From positions 248,001 through 312,000 of the forward strand of contig JADNRY010000026.1 in NCBI GenBank assembly GCA_015501585.1: DNA of 64,000 nt, in the 5' to 3' direction. The stretch's first letter is position 1. The number at the start of each line of letters is the position of its first letter. The stretch comes from Rhodocollybia butyracea (taxonomy: Eukaryota; Basidiomycota; Agaricomycetes; Agaricales; Omphalotaceae). The notes beneath the pieces are model-generated. The model did no database searches and was not told where the DNA came from. It saw only the letters and a list, made by a program, of their open reading frames with translations. The position numbers and the translations under genes were made by a program. This document shows positions 14,876-27,163 of this stretch, in pieces.

Positions 14876-17692
14876 ATGGCGACCTTTGAATATTCCTCAA
14901 AACTTCGCGCAGCAGACTCTAATACGGTGATCAATCTGACAACGAAACACTGCCTTATTTATGGCCAATCGAAATCAGCCGCGAAAAAATCTCATAAATC
15001 TCACTTTCCCCCAAATCTCCAAGTTTTCCCCGCTCCCTCAATCGTCTTTTCCTTCTCGGCTGTGCTCAACCGGAAACCTGTACCGGTAAATGTACTTTTC
15101 AAGTCTCAGCTCACACAAATCTTTGTCGATTTTCTTCGTGCAAATGAGCAAAAACTCGGCTTGACTTTTGTCTCCAACTTGTACGGCAAGTCTAGTCCGA
15201 AAGGTAACGCGTTTATCTCACCAAATCAACCAATCTTTTAACTTTTCTTCTTCTAGTTAATGTTGTAACCAACAACAATCGTCAGCCGGTCCATGATAGT
15301 ATTCCGGTACGCGTATTACTGCGTACTGTCCATCTGCAGTATTCTGTAACAACAAAATCGGAGTCATCGGACGTGAACTTGTTCTCGACGCGTCTTTCTC
15401 TCCCATACAGAAGCCTAGCCGATAATCTTCTCAAACGTTTCGTCACGTTTCACCTTGTCAAGTAATCCTTTCTCTTTTCCGATATCATTCTCCGTGTGAA
15501 TGCTTTACAGGAAATACCCGCTTGTATTCGGTGCTTTAGGACAGCAGCTGGATATCGAAGCCCCATTGTTCCTCATACTCTTTCAAAACATCAAAGAAAT
15601 GGCAAAACGGTCCACTGACCCAACTTTTCGCTCAAGAGTCAAACAAATTTTTAACGTACGTAGATCCATCACTATCGAAGATCCATCTACACTTCGTCAT
15701 AGGCTATGAAGAAACAGCACCAGAAATCCTTCATCTCCGCCTCCACTGCACTCAATGCCTATCTCAATATCGATCCCGACCCAAAGCCCGACATCCCCCC
15801 AATCACCAACGAAGCCGCGTTTTGTCTCTCCATGGAGCAACTATTCCTCAAAGGCTTAAGACGAACTTTATTCAAAGCAAGTCTTCTTCTTCTGGAATAA
15901 CCTTATGATGCATTGATCCTTTTTTCCTCAGCCTACACCCGGATTACCGATGGCTAACGCCGATACGCACGATGACGACGAGCTTGCACGAGATCATGAG
16001 GCTGGTTTAGGGACGTCGCCTACGCCGTCCAAAGTCTCTTCTCCAGCTATACCAGATACCCACGCGCTATGGGGGAGCGACCATGAAGACCATTCGGGAC
16101 GGGATCATACCCCTGCTAGCTTGGACCTTGATTGCTTCAATCTGTTTGACTCGGATATTGACCCGCGTAAAGGGACGGATCTCGATGATCCTCTCCGGAC
16201 CATCTCCGGTTCTTCTCTTCGCGACTCTACAGAGTTCCCTAGGCCTACCCCATCGTCGATGATCCTTGGTCTCGATTGCGATTGGAACCTCGATGAGGAC
16301 GAAGGCATACTTTGTCCATCTCCACTGAACCATCCTCATCGCCTACTCCACTCTCACGATGACCCGCATCCCGAATTGCATACTCCGATTCTTTTAGACT
16401 TACAACCTACCACACCTCTCCGTGCTAGCTATATCGATTCAACGGGCCCTGATCCCTTTCTCTCTGATTTCTTAGACATGGATACCCGCTACACTGATAC
16501 TCTTGGTATACCTCACCCGGATCCTCTTATAGATAACCTCCTCGAGATCGACTCGGATGACCCACCCGAATTCGGTATGGACCAAGACTTTGTTTTATCG
16601 GATTCAGACGTGGATATGGATACGGGAATGGACCATGGTTTGACTACAGAGCTGGGTAATATGACTACGACTACGACCCATGGCATTACGGAGTGGGATG
16701 GCATGAACACGGGCATGTTGCCGGAGCCGGATCTGGAGTTGGGTTTAGATTCTAACGCTCCTCCCTCGCCTTTCCTTGACAACCCAGACGATCCGGACGA
16801 CATGAACCTTTATGCTTCGGATGACGAACTGGCTTTCGATGATTCGAACGCTCCTCGTCTCTTAGGCTCAGATTCACTTGATCTTCTGGGCTTCTTTCTG
16901 GGTATCTCACTAGATCAGCTTCCTCAGTGTCGAGGCCCTCAAGCCCAAATTCAAACACAGTCGCAAACACAGTCGCACGATGACCAGTCGCGTTCTCCCT
17001 CCGATCTCGATAGGTTGACTCTAGATGCTCGTGAAAACGACGATGAGATTCTTAACGATGATATTTTCGATTCCGATACCCGCTATTCCAGTTTTTCCGA
17101 TGCTAATATCACCGCCAACGCCGATAAGGATAAGGATGGCGATGACGACCGACATGCTAAACGTCTACCTCAAGATGGTGATTGGTGCCCTCTTGACAAC
17201 GATTTTGACGACGATGTTGATATCGACGAAATAGGTCTTGCAGCTACGTGTACCTCTACCTCTACTAGAAACGAGCCTGGTTTGGATTCTTGGGAACCCG
17301 GTTCAGAACAAGAACAAGAACCCGAAGCTTCGTATAATTATCGTTCTTTACTGGACAACCACCACACCACCCACATTACCCGCGCGCACGAACACGAGCA
17401 GGACTCGGTGGATAACGACGACTTTGACCTGGTCACCGAGGATGGAGACGACGTAGACGACGTAGACGACGATCACAAGGAGTTCTCGGAACAACCTAGC
17501 ATCGAAAGAGGAATCGAAGAGGAATACGCAGTTAAAACTAGCTACAATTCAGACGCCTCGAACAAGGCCAGCCCGAACTCGAACACGAACTCAGAAAGAC
17601 CTACTAGCTCCCTGTTCCACCACTCAACTGATTATACTGATTATTCTGAAGGACATCCAGAACACGATGATCTCATACTCGAAGATTTCTGA
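14876..17692 (+). CDS. Very acidic Asp-rich protein of unknown function, 5 exons
   Basis: Exons 14876-15203, 15257-15461, 15511-15655, 15703-15876 and 15932-17692 keep one frame (2613 nt, 870 residues). The last intron (15877-15931) starts with GCAAGT and ends with CAG, a GC-AG intron; the others are GT-AG and 47-53 bp. The N-terminal 280 residues look globular, with alternating hydrophobic segments (SLADNLLKRFVTFHLVKKYP, FCLSMEQLFLKGLR). The last 580 residues are extremely Asp-rich, with repeated DDDD-type runs and Thr/Gln-rich patches, and are probably disordered. The first exon is the weakest: it uses the only in-frame ATG and lies within 100 bp of the divergent PKC start, so the true start may differ. 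I do not recognise the family. A truncated copy of the 3' part lies at about 20980-21890. Confidence 0.6.
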
Positions 17693-18140
17693 CACTACTA
17701 TCAGTTCGCTTTTCCCCACACTGTGCAACCGAAATCGGGCTCACTCGGCGATCTTGGGTCACAGGAATCATGTGGGCGCTCTTATACTTATGAATATCGA
17801 ATCAAATGACTAGGACTGTACTTACTCAGACTTACTCCTTATCTTGACATCGAAGAATGGATATATTTAGAATACCAGAATAGAATCAAAATAATGATGC
17901 TGATAAGTACTACTTAGCGGGCGGTGGTTAGGCGCAAACACGATCCACTTTCGTTCGAGATAAGTATGGAAAGAAGGAAAAGCGGAAAGATGGTTCCTCT
18001 CAGGTTCCTCTTTAGTAGTGTATACTCAAGCCGCGGGTAGGTGATTTGTACGAGGTAGGCGCTAAGAATTTCAATTTAGTACCCCGCGGGTCTGGCTATG
18101 ACTTTGAGGCTAACCCCCTTAACCCCCCTGCACAATAGTT
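16590..18140 (+). repeat. Direct repeat copy 1 (3' end of acidic gene plus downstream DNA)
   Basis: This stretch recurs, diverged, at about 20980-22345 in the same orientation. Shared anchors include the coding segment around 16600, the Gln/Ser-rich coding stretch at about 16935-17010, the final codons at about 17640-17692, the non-coding stretch at about 17730-17890, and the stretch at about 18060-18120 ending near the C-rich AACCCCC run. Confidence 0.8.
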
Positions 18141-18623
18141 CTTCGAGTATCTTCCACTTCACAGCGATTCATTGTAGGAGCACAAAGTAGCAAAATCATT
18201 CAATAAGCAAACAACGATATCTAACAATAATATAGCAGCAACCATTTTTCATATGTACATCCATTTTTTACACTATAACTACTTGCACTTTCTACTTATA
18301 AACAGCGGCATGTTATGAACTGTCTCCAGTGGGACTAAGCTCACCGTCAGATAGAAACAACAGATTTTGCAGACTCTTATGGATAAAAGACAAGGTAAAT
18401 TTCACACCTTTTCCTACTTCGTTTCTTTCCTCTGGACGGAATCCTGCTACACCTCATCCGTATCCATATCCATGCTCATTGAAACGGTAACATCCAAAGA
18501 TGTCCTGTCATGAACGTATTGACTCTCCTTTCCCCTGCAGACGTCATCCATCCCCTGAAGCTTTTTACTACCACAATGCAACCCCAGAACGCCCATCAGC
18601 ATGAAAGACAGATACACGAATGC
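17693..18623. other. Convergent intergenic spacer
   Basis: Lies between the stops of the acidic-protein gene and the Cys-cluster/coiled-coil gene. Its left half belongs to the duplicated segment. The remainder is A/T-rich with no ORF that I can support. Confidence 0.5.
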
Positions 18624-20882
18624 CTATAAATGCGACCCCCGGGGAGGAGAGGTCAATGAATCGACAGAAAGGGAAGAAGAAATGCTGGTTCCTCGTGAAT
18701 TGGACGTTACTGAGGAAGGAGATTTCGGAGTATCAGGAATAACCTCCAACTCAGCCAAGAATACTTTTATGGCCTCCCTAAGGGACGGACTCGGAGTATC
18801 CTTTAGAGTGGTCAAAGGAAACGGATTCCATAGATCTTCATCAAAGCGCATAATCCTATCGAAGTCAAACACCGGTTCGACGCTGGAGAATATTGATTCA
18901 AATCCGGAGTTTTGGGACAACGTATGGACTACTCTTTGGCTGATGCTACCTTTCAAAACATTTCGAAGCTCGGGAAACTGCATGTCAAAATCCGCGAGGA
19001 CCGCACGTAGAGCAAGCTGAGATCGACAAGCAGCATTAGTGACCGAGGGTATAGCACCAGCCAAAACTGATTGAACTTCGACGAATAGAGGAGAATTCAC
19101 TACATCCTCATCACGACATGTACGAATGAAGTTATACAGCCAGGAGAGGGGTTCCGCTATTTGTTGTTCAAAACGCCAAACGAAACCAGGAAGATCCAAT
19201 TGATGAAGCATAGTGGCGTATTCCAGCGCCAGCTTGCGATCCACACGTAAACGATCTCGGTCAGTTTGCAATTCAAGCACCACCGGGTCTGAGGATGTCC
19301 CAGTTGAGTTCAGCACCAAATCCCCCATCATCGCCAGCTCCCGATCTTTATCGATTAGCTGAGTTTGAGCTTCGGAGATTTCTCGCGTAAGACGACGATT
19401 GGTTTCCGCGATATGGTCATTGCGACGTAGAGTGTTTTCATGTTGACGAGTTAATGCATGAAAAGCGCTTCTCGACTTGCTAACGTCAGAACGAACCTCA
19501 GAGATGGTCTGTTGTAGAGCTTTTACATTCTAGAAATAGAAAATTAACCGACATAAACTGCACAAATTGATTATCACGCACCTGTTGCAACCTCGCAATT
19601 TCAGGAGTGCCATTTGCGGAAGGTATCCGTTCAGCCATCATTCCTTCTAGTTCTTTCACGCGATCCCTAGCCTTCCTGAATTCCTCTATAATTTTCGAAG
19701 AAGACTCTTCTAATGCCCTGACACGAGCGTCCGACATATCTGTCTTGGCACGTTCCACGGCCACATCCGCTTCCAGACCTTCACTTCGATTAACAGCTGC
19801 TTGTAACTGCTCTTTTAATCTCTCCCTCTGTTCGTGGTACGTGGCAGATTTAGCTTCCTCGGCTTCTAATCGCGCGATTGTACTGCGATGGCGATGGACA
19901 AATTTCCCCCAGACAGTCGTTTCCTCAATTTCCAATCCTTCCTTTGTTAGCTGCGAGATTAACGTCTACGACCCCATATTAGCATAAAATCAAAGCTATA
20001 GAAAGAAGAAAGAAAGAAAAAAAGGCTCACGTTCACTGCTTCCTCAGCCGTATGATTAGCAGGCTCCTTACGGTTGACTGCAGGAGTATATGACATTGTT
20101 CCAGATCCAAAAGGTGGATCAATGGCGCCAATACTGGATTCCGATGGCTCGACGCGCGGACGGACATAACGCTGGCTATCAGCTTCAATGGCCGCTGGCG
20201 CCGATCGCTTTCTAGGATTTTCGAAGTTTTGAACAGTTATCGAATTCGAAGGCTCTGCTTCTTGCCGAGTTGCAGCATAATCCTGCTGTACTAGCGTTTG
20301 TGGGGAGTTCGAATTCGATGATGCTGGAATTACGACACGAAGGGGTAGCAGCGGCTGAAGAGAGCTCGCTGAACCTTGTGAGGTTTTCTGTTCCTTTTCC
20401 TTTACATCCGAAGACCCCTGACCCTTACTATCCAGAAACAACTTTGCCAGCCTTTTCCTGTTTGTTTCTGGGAAGAACTTTTCCCGTTCATCGTCAATTG
20501 TCCCTAAAACTCCAGGTGCTGGATTTTGCTTTTCTAAAACTAGCAACGCGCGTTTATACAAGTCAAGAGGTAGCGTGAACCCAACGTTAAACTTCTTGAG
20601 ACGATCAGCGGCCTCTGATACGGAAATATTTTCCATGTGCGCGTACGCACTGAAACGGAGCAGAGCGGCATAATCGCAAGATCTCTTCCGCTTGGAACAC
20701 ACGGTGCAGACCAGAGATGATGAATCGTATGTTTTGCACTCTTTTGGAACTTTATTGGAGGAACAAAGAGTGCATTTAACCTGGTTGCGGATACCCTTGA
20801 ACACTCCAGAGTGCTTTAAAATCGTTGGAGCATCGACGCCTTGTGTTTTGAAGCAAATTCCACGGTGTTGAACTTCGGACAT
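18624..20882 (-). CDS. Cys-cluster plus coiled-coil protein, possible transcription regulator
   Basis: Exons in coding order 20031-20882, 19582-19965 and 18624-19529 join in phase (2142 nt, 713 residues). ATG is taken at 20880-20882; the open frame extends slightly upstream but without another ATG. Residues about 36-70 contain CxxC-x11-C and a second CxxC-x6-C group followed by basic residues (CSKRKRSC). This resembles a fungal zinc-cluster DNA-binding motif without matching the classic C6 spacing. Residues about 140-270 are low-complexity and basic (RKRSAPA, a nuclear-localisation-like patch). Residues about 290-475 form a long heptad-rich coiled coil. A globular C-terminal domain and a Ser-rich end follow. 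I infer a nuclear, dimeric protein; the family is not one I can name. It sits between two direct repeats. Confidence 0.8.
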
Positions 20883-20979
20883 GCTCGTGGTTAACAAGGG
20901 TTAACAAGAGAAGTTGCGTTTATGTAAGTTACCACATCTCATAAGCGCCCAAACTGAACCTGACACTTTGTGTTACAGT

Positions 20980-21890
20980 ATCGGATTCAGAGGTGGGTAT
21001 GGATCTGTATCATATATGGATACGGGTATAGACCATGGCGTCTGGGATGGATGACACAGCCGGATCTGTATTTGGATCTAGAGCTGGGTCCAACGCGGAC
21101 GACATGAACCTTCTTTATACTATACGACGAACTGGCTTTCGATGATTCGGAAGCTTCCCATCTCTTAGGCTCAGATAGAGATACGCTTGATCTTCTGAAC
21201 TTCTTACTGGATATCTCATCGGATCAACTTCCTCAGCGTCGAGGCCCTCAATGCCAAATTCGAACCCCATTCACAATCCCAGTCCCAAACACGGACGCAT
21301 GATGCCCAGTCGCGCTCTCCTTCCATTATCAACGGGTTGGCTCTGGACATTCGTGAAGACGACGACGACATAGTCTTGCAGCTACGCGTACCTCTACCTC
21401 TACTAGAAACGGACCTGGATTGGTACCCGGTTCAAAACAAAAACAAGAACCCAAAACTTCGTATGATTATCGTTCTTTACTGGCCAACCACATCACCCAC
21501 ATCACCTACATGCATGAACACGAACAGGAATCTGAGTCGGATAACGATCACTTTGACCTGGTCATCAAGGACGGAGACGAGGTAGAGGACGGTTACAAGG
21601 AGTTCTCGGAACCTAGCAGCAAAAGGGGAATCAAAGAGGAATGTGCATCAGAACTAGCTATAGTTCAAACGCCTCGAACAAGGATCCTTTCAGTATTACT
21701 CTCAACCCAAACTCGAACCCAAACTCAGAACGACCTACTAGCCCCCTATTCCACCACTCAATTGGTTATTCTGAAGGACACCCAGAACACGATGACCTCA
21801 TACTCGAAGATTTCTGATACTAGTACTATCAGCAGCAGTCCGCTTTCCTTCGTCTTGTCTTTCGCAACCGAAATCGGGCTCACTCGGTGA
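20980..21890 (+). pseudogene. Truncated duplicate of the acidic-protein gene 3' part
   Basis: Diverged segments match the last exon of the gene ending at 17692, in the same order: the region encoding Met/Asp-rich repeats, the Gln/Ser-rich stretch, the Glu/Asp-rich tail and the final ILEDF codons. Frameshifts and deletions break the frame (longest open piece 156 codons at 21420-21890), and no 5' exons are present. It is therefore a non-functional partial copy. Confidence 0.8.
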
Positions 21891-22107
21891 TCCTGGGTCA
21901 CAGGAATCAAGAATCATGTTGCAGCGGGCGCTCTTATACTTTATTCTAATTCCTATGAATACCTCGAGTCAAATGACTAGGACTTGCCGCACTATCTCGA
22001 CATTGAAGAATGGCTATACTTAGAATACCAGAATAGAATCAAGATGATGATGCTGATAAGTGTTACTTAGCAGGGTGCAAACATGATCTATTTTCGTTCG
22101 AGGTACT

Positions 22108-22141
22108 GGAAAGAAGGAAAGAAAGGAAGGAAGGAAGGAAG
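22108..22141 (+). repeat. GGAA microsatellite
   Basis: A short run of GAAA/GGAA units. The corresponding position of copy 1 (about 17965) has only a few units, so it expanded after duplication. Confidence 0.7.
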
Positions 22142-22362
22142 GACTCAGTGAATTTCTGAGCGCCGGGGCAGAAACCGGCAAGAAGGTCCCTTTTTAGTGT
22201 ATACTCAAGCCGGACCCGAACGAAGGAGGCGCTAAGAATTTCAATTTAGTAGCAGCTCCTTTTTTTCCTCATGGCCTCATGAGTCAAAGTCTGGCTATAT
22301 TAAAGGACTTTGAGGCTCTAAGCCCCCTTAAACCCCTTTGTCAATTGTTCCTTCCCTCTATC

Positions 22363-23972
22363 ATGTCTTCTAGCGCAGCAACCAAAGTCGTTATCGTCGG
22401 CTGTGGAGTTGCTGGTCCGGTTTTAGCAACATTACTCAAATCTAGAGGCTACAACCCAGTTGTATACGAACGGATTGCACGCGATTCCGATGGTGGACTT
22501 TCTCTGATGTATGTGCATTTACATAATCTTTCCCTCAAAATTGCCCAATCAATAACGGGGATTCTGGTTCCTACTAGGCTCCAATCCAATGGACTTCGTG
22601 TCCTCGGGCTCATTCCAGGTCTTCTGGAACAGCTCCCAGGACAAGTTGAAGACCGAATTGCATTCTACTCCACCGTACCCGGGCATGAAGATGTACTCGG
22701 GGAGCATTCATTCGACTCTCACACCCCAGCAGAGGTTGCCCAAAATACGTTCAATAGCGTTGGAATGGGAGTCCGGAGACATGATTTCCTCCATCTTCTG
22801 GCTGAGACCGCGATAAAAGCTGGAGTGCAGATTCACTGGGAGCATAAAGTTGTCGATGTACTCCAACACTCGGATTGTGTACAAGTCGTGTTCGAGAATG
22901 GAGAGACTGATACAGCCAGTTTTGTTATTGGATGCGATGGCATACACAGTAACACCCGTATCAGCCTCTTTGGCAAGGAAGCAGCGTCATACACTGGTCT
23001 AGTTCAGGTCAACAAGTTGAACAACCTATGTTTCTGATTCTCTTGATTGAACTGTTGCGTTGTAGATGGGAGGATTGAGTCCTTCTCCAAAGGCTTTTAC
23101 CACCGAAAACTCCATGATCAACTTTTTTGGAGAAAACGCTCATATGATCACCTACAAGGTTGGGCCGGAAAAAAATTCCTGGGCGTTAGTATTATCTTCC
23201 TACTATAGTAATCCATTACGTCTTCTGACAGCTCTAAATTTATGCTGTAGGATAACCCGCCGCGAGGATGAACACAAGGAGACCTGGCGTGCTGTCGACG
23301 ATTCTACACTTGCTGATTTGAAGCAAGATCCAGTCTCCCAGTGGCCATTTGGTGCAGGTGAACTAGTTAAATCTTCTAGCAAAATAGTCAAAGTCAGTTG
23401 TTGCCAATATCTCTGAAACTATCGAGAGGAGCTCTGATTGGTGGCTCCTCAGTATGGTCTATACGACCGACCAGAACTCGCGACGTGGTTTAAGGGACGG
23501 GTGGTTCTCCGTAAGTTCAACTAGTCGCTACTCGCATCCACTTATTCTAATTCTTCGGCGCATGCTCTTAGTTGGAGATGCGGCTCATCCAACTTCCCCA
23601 GTACGTGCAGCTCTTCCTCGTTCATTCACTGTCAATTCATAATTATGCCAGCACCTCGGACAGGGTGCCAATCAAGCTCTCGAAGATATCTACCATATCG
23701 TCCGGGTGCTTATGAAATATAATCCATCCGCCGAACATCCGTCGACAGAAACTCTTGAAAAGGCGTTCAAGGAGTATGAAAGCATACGCTTGCCTCGTAC
23801 GTCAATGTTGGTAAAGCAGGCGCGTAATATGGGCGAGTCACGAGTGGTCAACGGAATAGATGCGTGTATCGTTAGAAACGAGGCGATACGGGCAATTTGG
23901 AAAGATCCAGTTGCGGCCTCGAAGGGATTAGGGGATAAGAGATCTGGACCGTTTGAACAAAGCGAAATATAG
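22363..23972 (+). CDS. FAD-dependent monooxygenase (salicylate-hydroxylase-like), 7 exons
   Basis: Class A flavoprotein hydroxylase using FAD and NAD(P)H to hydroxylate an aromatic or polyketide-type substrate; the substrate cannot be told. Exons 22363-22508, 22578-23007, 23066-23184, 23251-23392, 23453-23510, 23572-23600 and 23652-23972 total 1245 nt, 414 residues, all in phase. The N-terminal Rossmann motif GCGVAG (about residues 13-18) binds the ADP part of FAD. GCDG (mid-protein) is the DG motif and GDAAHPTSP the GD motif contacting ribose and pyrophosphate. Length is normal for the family. No signal peptide, so cytosolic. The upstream region lies in a duplicated segment and carries a TATATTA word about 65 bp before the ATG. 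No biosynthetic partners were recognised nearby, so pathway role is open. Confidence 0.9.
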
Positions 23973-24521
23973 TAGGTACTACGTAGGAATATCACTTATG
24001 GAAACGTTATAGTGGCGGGATTCGTGGGCCGGGGCCGAGTCCAGTCCTTTTTTACGGGTTATCACGGTGCTTATCTCGGATATAGTAGGTGTAAAAAAAA
24101 TCAGCCTGTGCTTCGCGCTCCCGGACGAAGATGCGTATCAATATCATGATGTATCCCTCGATGTGGCTGCTGTATATTCGTAGACAGGGACAGGCTATGA
24201 GTGTCTTAAGTCTACTTTCTTTGTCTTCCCTTTGGGAGATAAGTAAACCTTGTCACTGTTCATAATCGAACACCTCCCAGCTCCACTAGTACTGTCTTGT
24301 TGTTGTATCCCAGGTTGTATCATGATGTCTAATAACCTGAATGCTCTCAAAGTACTCACTCACTTCAGATTGCTGGGAGATCGGTATCATTGAGAACAAT
24401 TCATACGATGAATTCAAAAATCTGTACATGAGCAACTGATAAGAAGACCTGGAGGACCGAGAAATTGTTAACCCGCGAAGTCCACTAACAACTCCACTCG
24501 ATTGACCAAACATCGCGACGG
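23973..24521. other. Intergenic, start of tandem duplication
   Basis: Convergent spacer between the monooxygenase and the first small secreted protein. From about 24163 it belongs to the left copy of the tandem duplication. No gene seen. Confidence 0.5.
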
Positions 24522-24881
24522 TCAAGTTGAAGTTGGGATACATTCGAGCTGGAATGCCATCCCCCCATCAGATTCGAAAGCCTGACACTCCCCCATGGCA
24601 AAGTCGAAGGCAAAGAAACCACACTGACTATCGCCAAACATGAAGGGCCCCTGACAGAATGTATCATCTGTTGCGTTCACGATGACCGACCCGCGACCGA
24701 TTTGGGGAATACAACTGCAGAGTTCTGCATCATCACCTGGGCAGCTCCCAGTGCCTATGAGGCTTCCACCGGAGGTACCACAAGTGAGGTCGGTGAACTG
24801 GGTCCATGTTGCGGCGATGACACCGCGAAATGTAAGACCAAGGGCGGCCGTTACGATGGCAGGTGAGAGGCTAAACTTCAT
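24522..24881 (-). CDS. Small secreted cysteine-rich protein, paralogue 1
   Basis: A 119-residue intronless ORF. The first 23 residues form a clear signal peptide (MKFSLSP... LTFRGVIAA, predicted cleavage before TW). The mature part has eight cysteines, including CSC and evenly spaced C-terminal ones, compatible with four disulphides. It is small, secreted and Cys-rich, so an effector-like, adhesion or signalling role is possible, but no family was recognised. It is a close paralogue of the gene at 26792-27163; differences include a shortened loop near the C-terminus (SDGGMAF against a four-residue-longer form). A TATA box lies about 120 bp upstream at 24998-25008. Confidence 0.85.
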   Translation of the reverse strand: MKFSLSPAIVTAALGLTFRGVIAATWTQFTDLTCGTSGGSLIGTGSCPGDDAELCSCIPQIGRGSVIVNATDDTFCQGPFMFGDSQCGFFAFDFAMGECQAFESDGGMAFQLECIPTST

Positions 24882-24997
24882 GTTGTACTATATGCCTGAA
24901 AATTCAGTCAATCCATAGCAAGATACGGATGCAAGGCCAGTAGATACCTTAGAAGCTTGGTCCTGGAGGTCTTGAAGATTTCTCGATATGCAAGCTG

Positions 24998-25008
24998 CCT
25001 TTTATAGG
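24998..25008 (-). promoter_or_regulatory. TATA box of secreted protein 1
   Basis: CCTATAAAAGG on the minus strand, about 120 bp upstream of the start codon and conserved in the duplicate copy. Confidence 0.65.
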
Positions 25009-26506
25009 GTTGAAGTCAACTGTGGCTATTTACATTCGCGGTGTATATATGCCGTCGAAGAAATCCCTGCCAACTCGTAATTTGATTTTCTAATGCATCG
25101 TCCGACCTTCTTTTTGAAACAGTGGTTTACTTACTTGCTCTTGTTGACCAAAGATGATTCGGTCCCCTGCACTCTGATCCAGATCCTGTAAACTTGTCAA
25201 ATTCCGCCCAGGACTCTGTTAATCACTTCTGGTCCTGAGAATTTGACTGTTTGTGTCTAGTAATGGTTCAAAGTTCATCTGGACCGTCTGCGATAATTTT
25301 CAAGCACGACTTTATCGGTAAATTGAATGAATACCAGGAACTTACTTCCTCATGCAATGCTGATTCCTGAATCCTTAATTCCGCACCACAGAATAATACA
25401 AGACCGAAAAAACCCACCTTAAATAACTCACTATGAATTTATCATGAAATTACGCCAAGGTTTCGACAATTTTGCTGATAATCAGATCTCTTCAGGGTAA
25501 ATTGACATCGTAAAAGCGCCTATCGACGAGGAGATAGCCAAATGACTTCAGTTCTAAATACGTATGCGACTTTTGAATATCTGTTCCTGAGATGCGTTTG
25601 ACTGCTGTGATTCGGTTAGGTTAGTTTTCATGGACCAAGGGACCGATATCTGGGAAGCCTACCTAACGTGCCTTCATACTACATCAACGTCTCAGGCTGA
25701 AAATTTCGCAGCCTGGACGAGCTCACTAGAAGCTCTTTACGCCTTGGTAGCGGCAAATCCACGGAACGAAAGAGCGACCAAAAAATACAAACAAGTTTAA
25801 AGCTAAGTTATTAAGTAATTACCGTTAATCTTGCTAAAAATTAGGTCACTCTCTGTGGAACTGTCTCTATCTGCTTACTCGGGATGCGAGTTGGGGGCCA
25901 TCGATGAGGGAAGGGAAGGGTTGGTTGAGGTACCACGGGCTCCTGGTTGGTCATTAATTTACAGTTCTTCAACTTAACGAGCAAACCAACAATCCACTGA
26001 CGAAACTGACCATATATTCCCAAACTAGACCTCCGTACTGTAGAAAGTAAGTATAGGATCAGAAAGCAATGAGTTAGTACGCGGGTGGAAACTTCAGACA
26101 ACTCCAGAAATTTCAGTGATGTACTAACGAATGGCAATGGTTTGGGATCCAACAGTTTATCTCTAGCTCTCATGTCCAAAAACCTGTCACAAGAAATCCC
26201 CCTTGCTCTCCATTAAATTATTCAATTTCTGTTAGGATCTTTCCGAGTCGTGCAGAGCAGGGGATGGACTGCAGCCGGGTACTAGCCTCGGCATCTTTAC
26301 CTTAAAGAGAGCCTACGAGAGTCTAGGTGCCGGGTATTGTCTTTACAATCTTTACAGTCTTGCAGTCGAGACGCAAACTTCATCTCTGGTGTGTTTCCAA
26401 AAGTTCTGGGGGACGAGGTCTGTGGTTTGTCCGCAAGTACTAACAATAGCAGACTCTGAGATTCGTTTGTTCAGGTGGTGACAGTGGTTCATCTCGGTCG
26501 CCAACT
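25009..26506. other. Intergenic within and after left duplication copy
   Basis: A/T-rich, no supported gene. ORFs of up to 112 codons (for example minus-strand 25841-26179) have no recognisable domain. Confidence 0.45.
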
Positions 26507-26791
26507 CGATGTAGCCGCTGTAAGTTTACAGACAGGGACTTATGGGTATCATAAGCTTAATCTCTTTGTCTTTCCTTTGGAGTAAACCTTGTCGCTGTTC
26601 AGGTACCCACTTACTTCAAGTATTCGACAGGTAGCTGCGGGGCTAGTATCATTGAAAGCATTTTATATGACAGACTCGAGAAATCTGTACATGAATAAAT
26701 GATGAGAAGATCTGAGGAACCGAGAACTTGTTTAACTCGCGAAGTCTACGAACAATCGAACTCGACTGACCAAACATCGCGACGTTCAACT

Positions 26792-27163
26792 TCAAGAAGT
26801 AGGGATACATTCGAGCTGGAATGCCAATCCCCCGCCGGTTACGATTCCATCAGATTCGAAAACCTGGCATTCCCCCATGGCAAAATCGAAGGCGAAGAAA
26901 CCACACTGATTCTCGTTAAACATGAAGGGGCCCTGACAGAATGTATCAGCTGTTGCGTTCACGATGACCGAGCCGCGACCGATTTGGGGAATACAAGTGC
27001 AGGCTTCTGCATCCTCGCCTGGGCAACTCCCAGTGCCTATGACGCTTCCACCGGAGGTACCACAAGTGAGGTCAGTGAACTGGGTCCATGTTGCGGCGAT
27101 GACACCGCGAAATGTAAGACCAAGAGCGGCCGTTACGATAACAGGTGAGAGGCTAAACTTCAT
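26792..27163 (-). CDS. Small secreted cysteine-rich protein, paralogue 2
   Basis: A 123-residue intronless ORF with a signal peptide almost identical to paralogue 1 and all eight cysteines at the same relative positions. Differences are concentrated in a few surface-like positions (for example DDAELCSC against EDAEACTC, FGDSQC against FNENQC) plus a four-residue insertion near the C-terminus. The ORF is intact while flanking DNA has many indels, which suggests both copies are under selection. Function unknown; extracellular. Confidence 0.85.
   Translation of the reverse strand: MKFSLSPVIVTAALGLTFRGVIAATWTQFTDLTCGTSGGSVIGTGSCPGEDAEACTCIPQIGRGSVIVNATADTFCQGPFMFNENQCGFFAFDFAMGECQVFESDGIVTGGGLAFQLECIPTS

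Larger units (their letters stand above)
20980..22345 (+). repeat. Direct repeat copy 2
   Basis: Second copy of the 16590-18140 segment. It continues past the pseudogene into non-coding DNA and ends just before the FAD-monooxygenase start codon, so the 5' flank of that enzyme gene is derived from the 3' flank of the acidic gene. A GGAA microsatellite has expanded inside it. Confidence 0.75.
24163..25990. repeat. Tandem segmental duplication, left copy
   Basis: About 1.8 kb recurring at about 26507-28290 in the same orientation. Matching anchors are the leader near 24170 and 26510, the secreted-protein gene, its promoter, the A/T-rich stretch near 25440 and 27710, and the stretch near 25885 and 28188. 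Divergence is moderate with many small indels. Confidence 0.8.

Noticed and set aside
15500..15900. Possible RUN-like domain in the acidic protein (FCLSMEQLFLKGLR)
   Set aside because: The resemblance is one short motif in the wrong position for a RUN domain, so no assignment was made.
16067..16970. Minus-strand ORFs opposite the acidic-protein exon
   Set aside because: They are shadows of the long Asp-rich coding strand, created by its biased codons.
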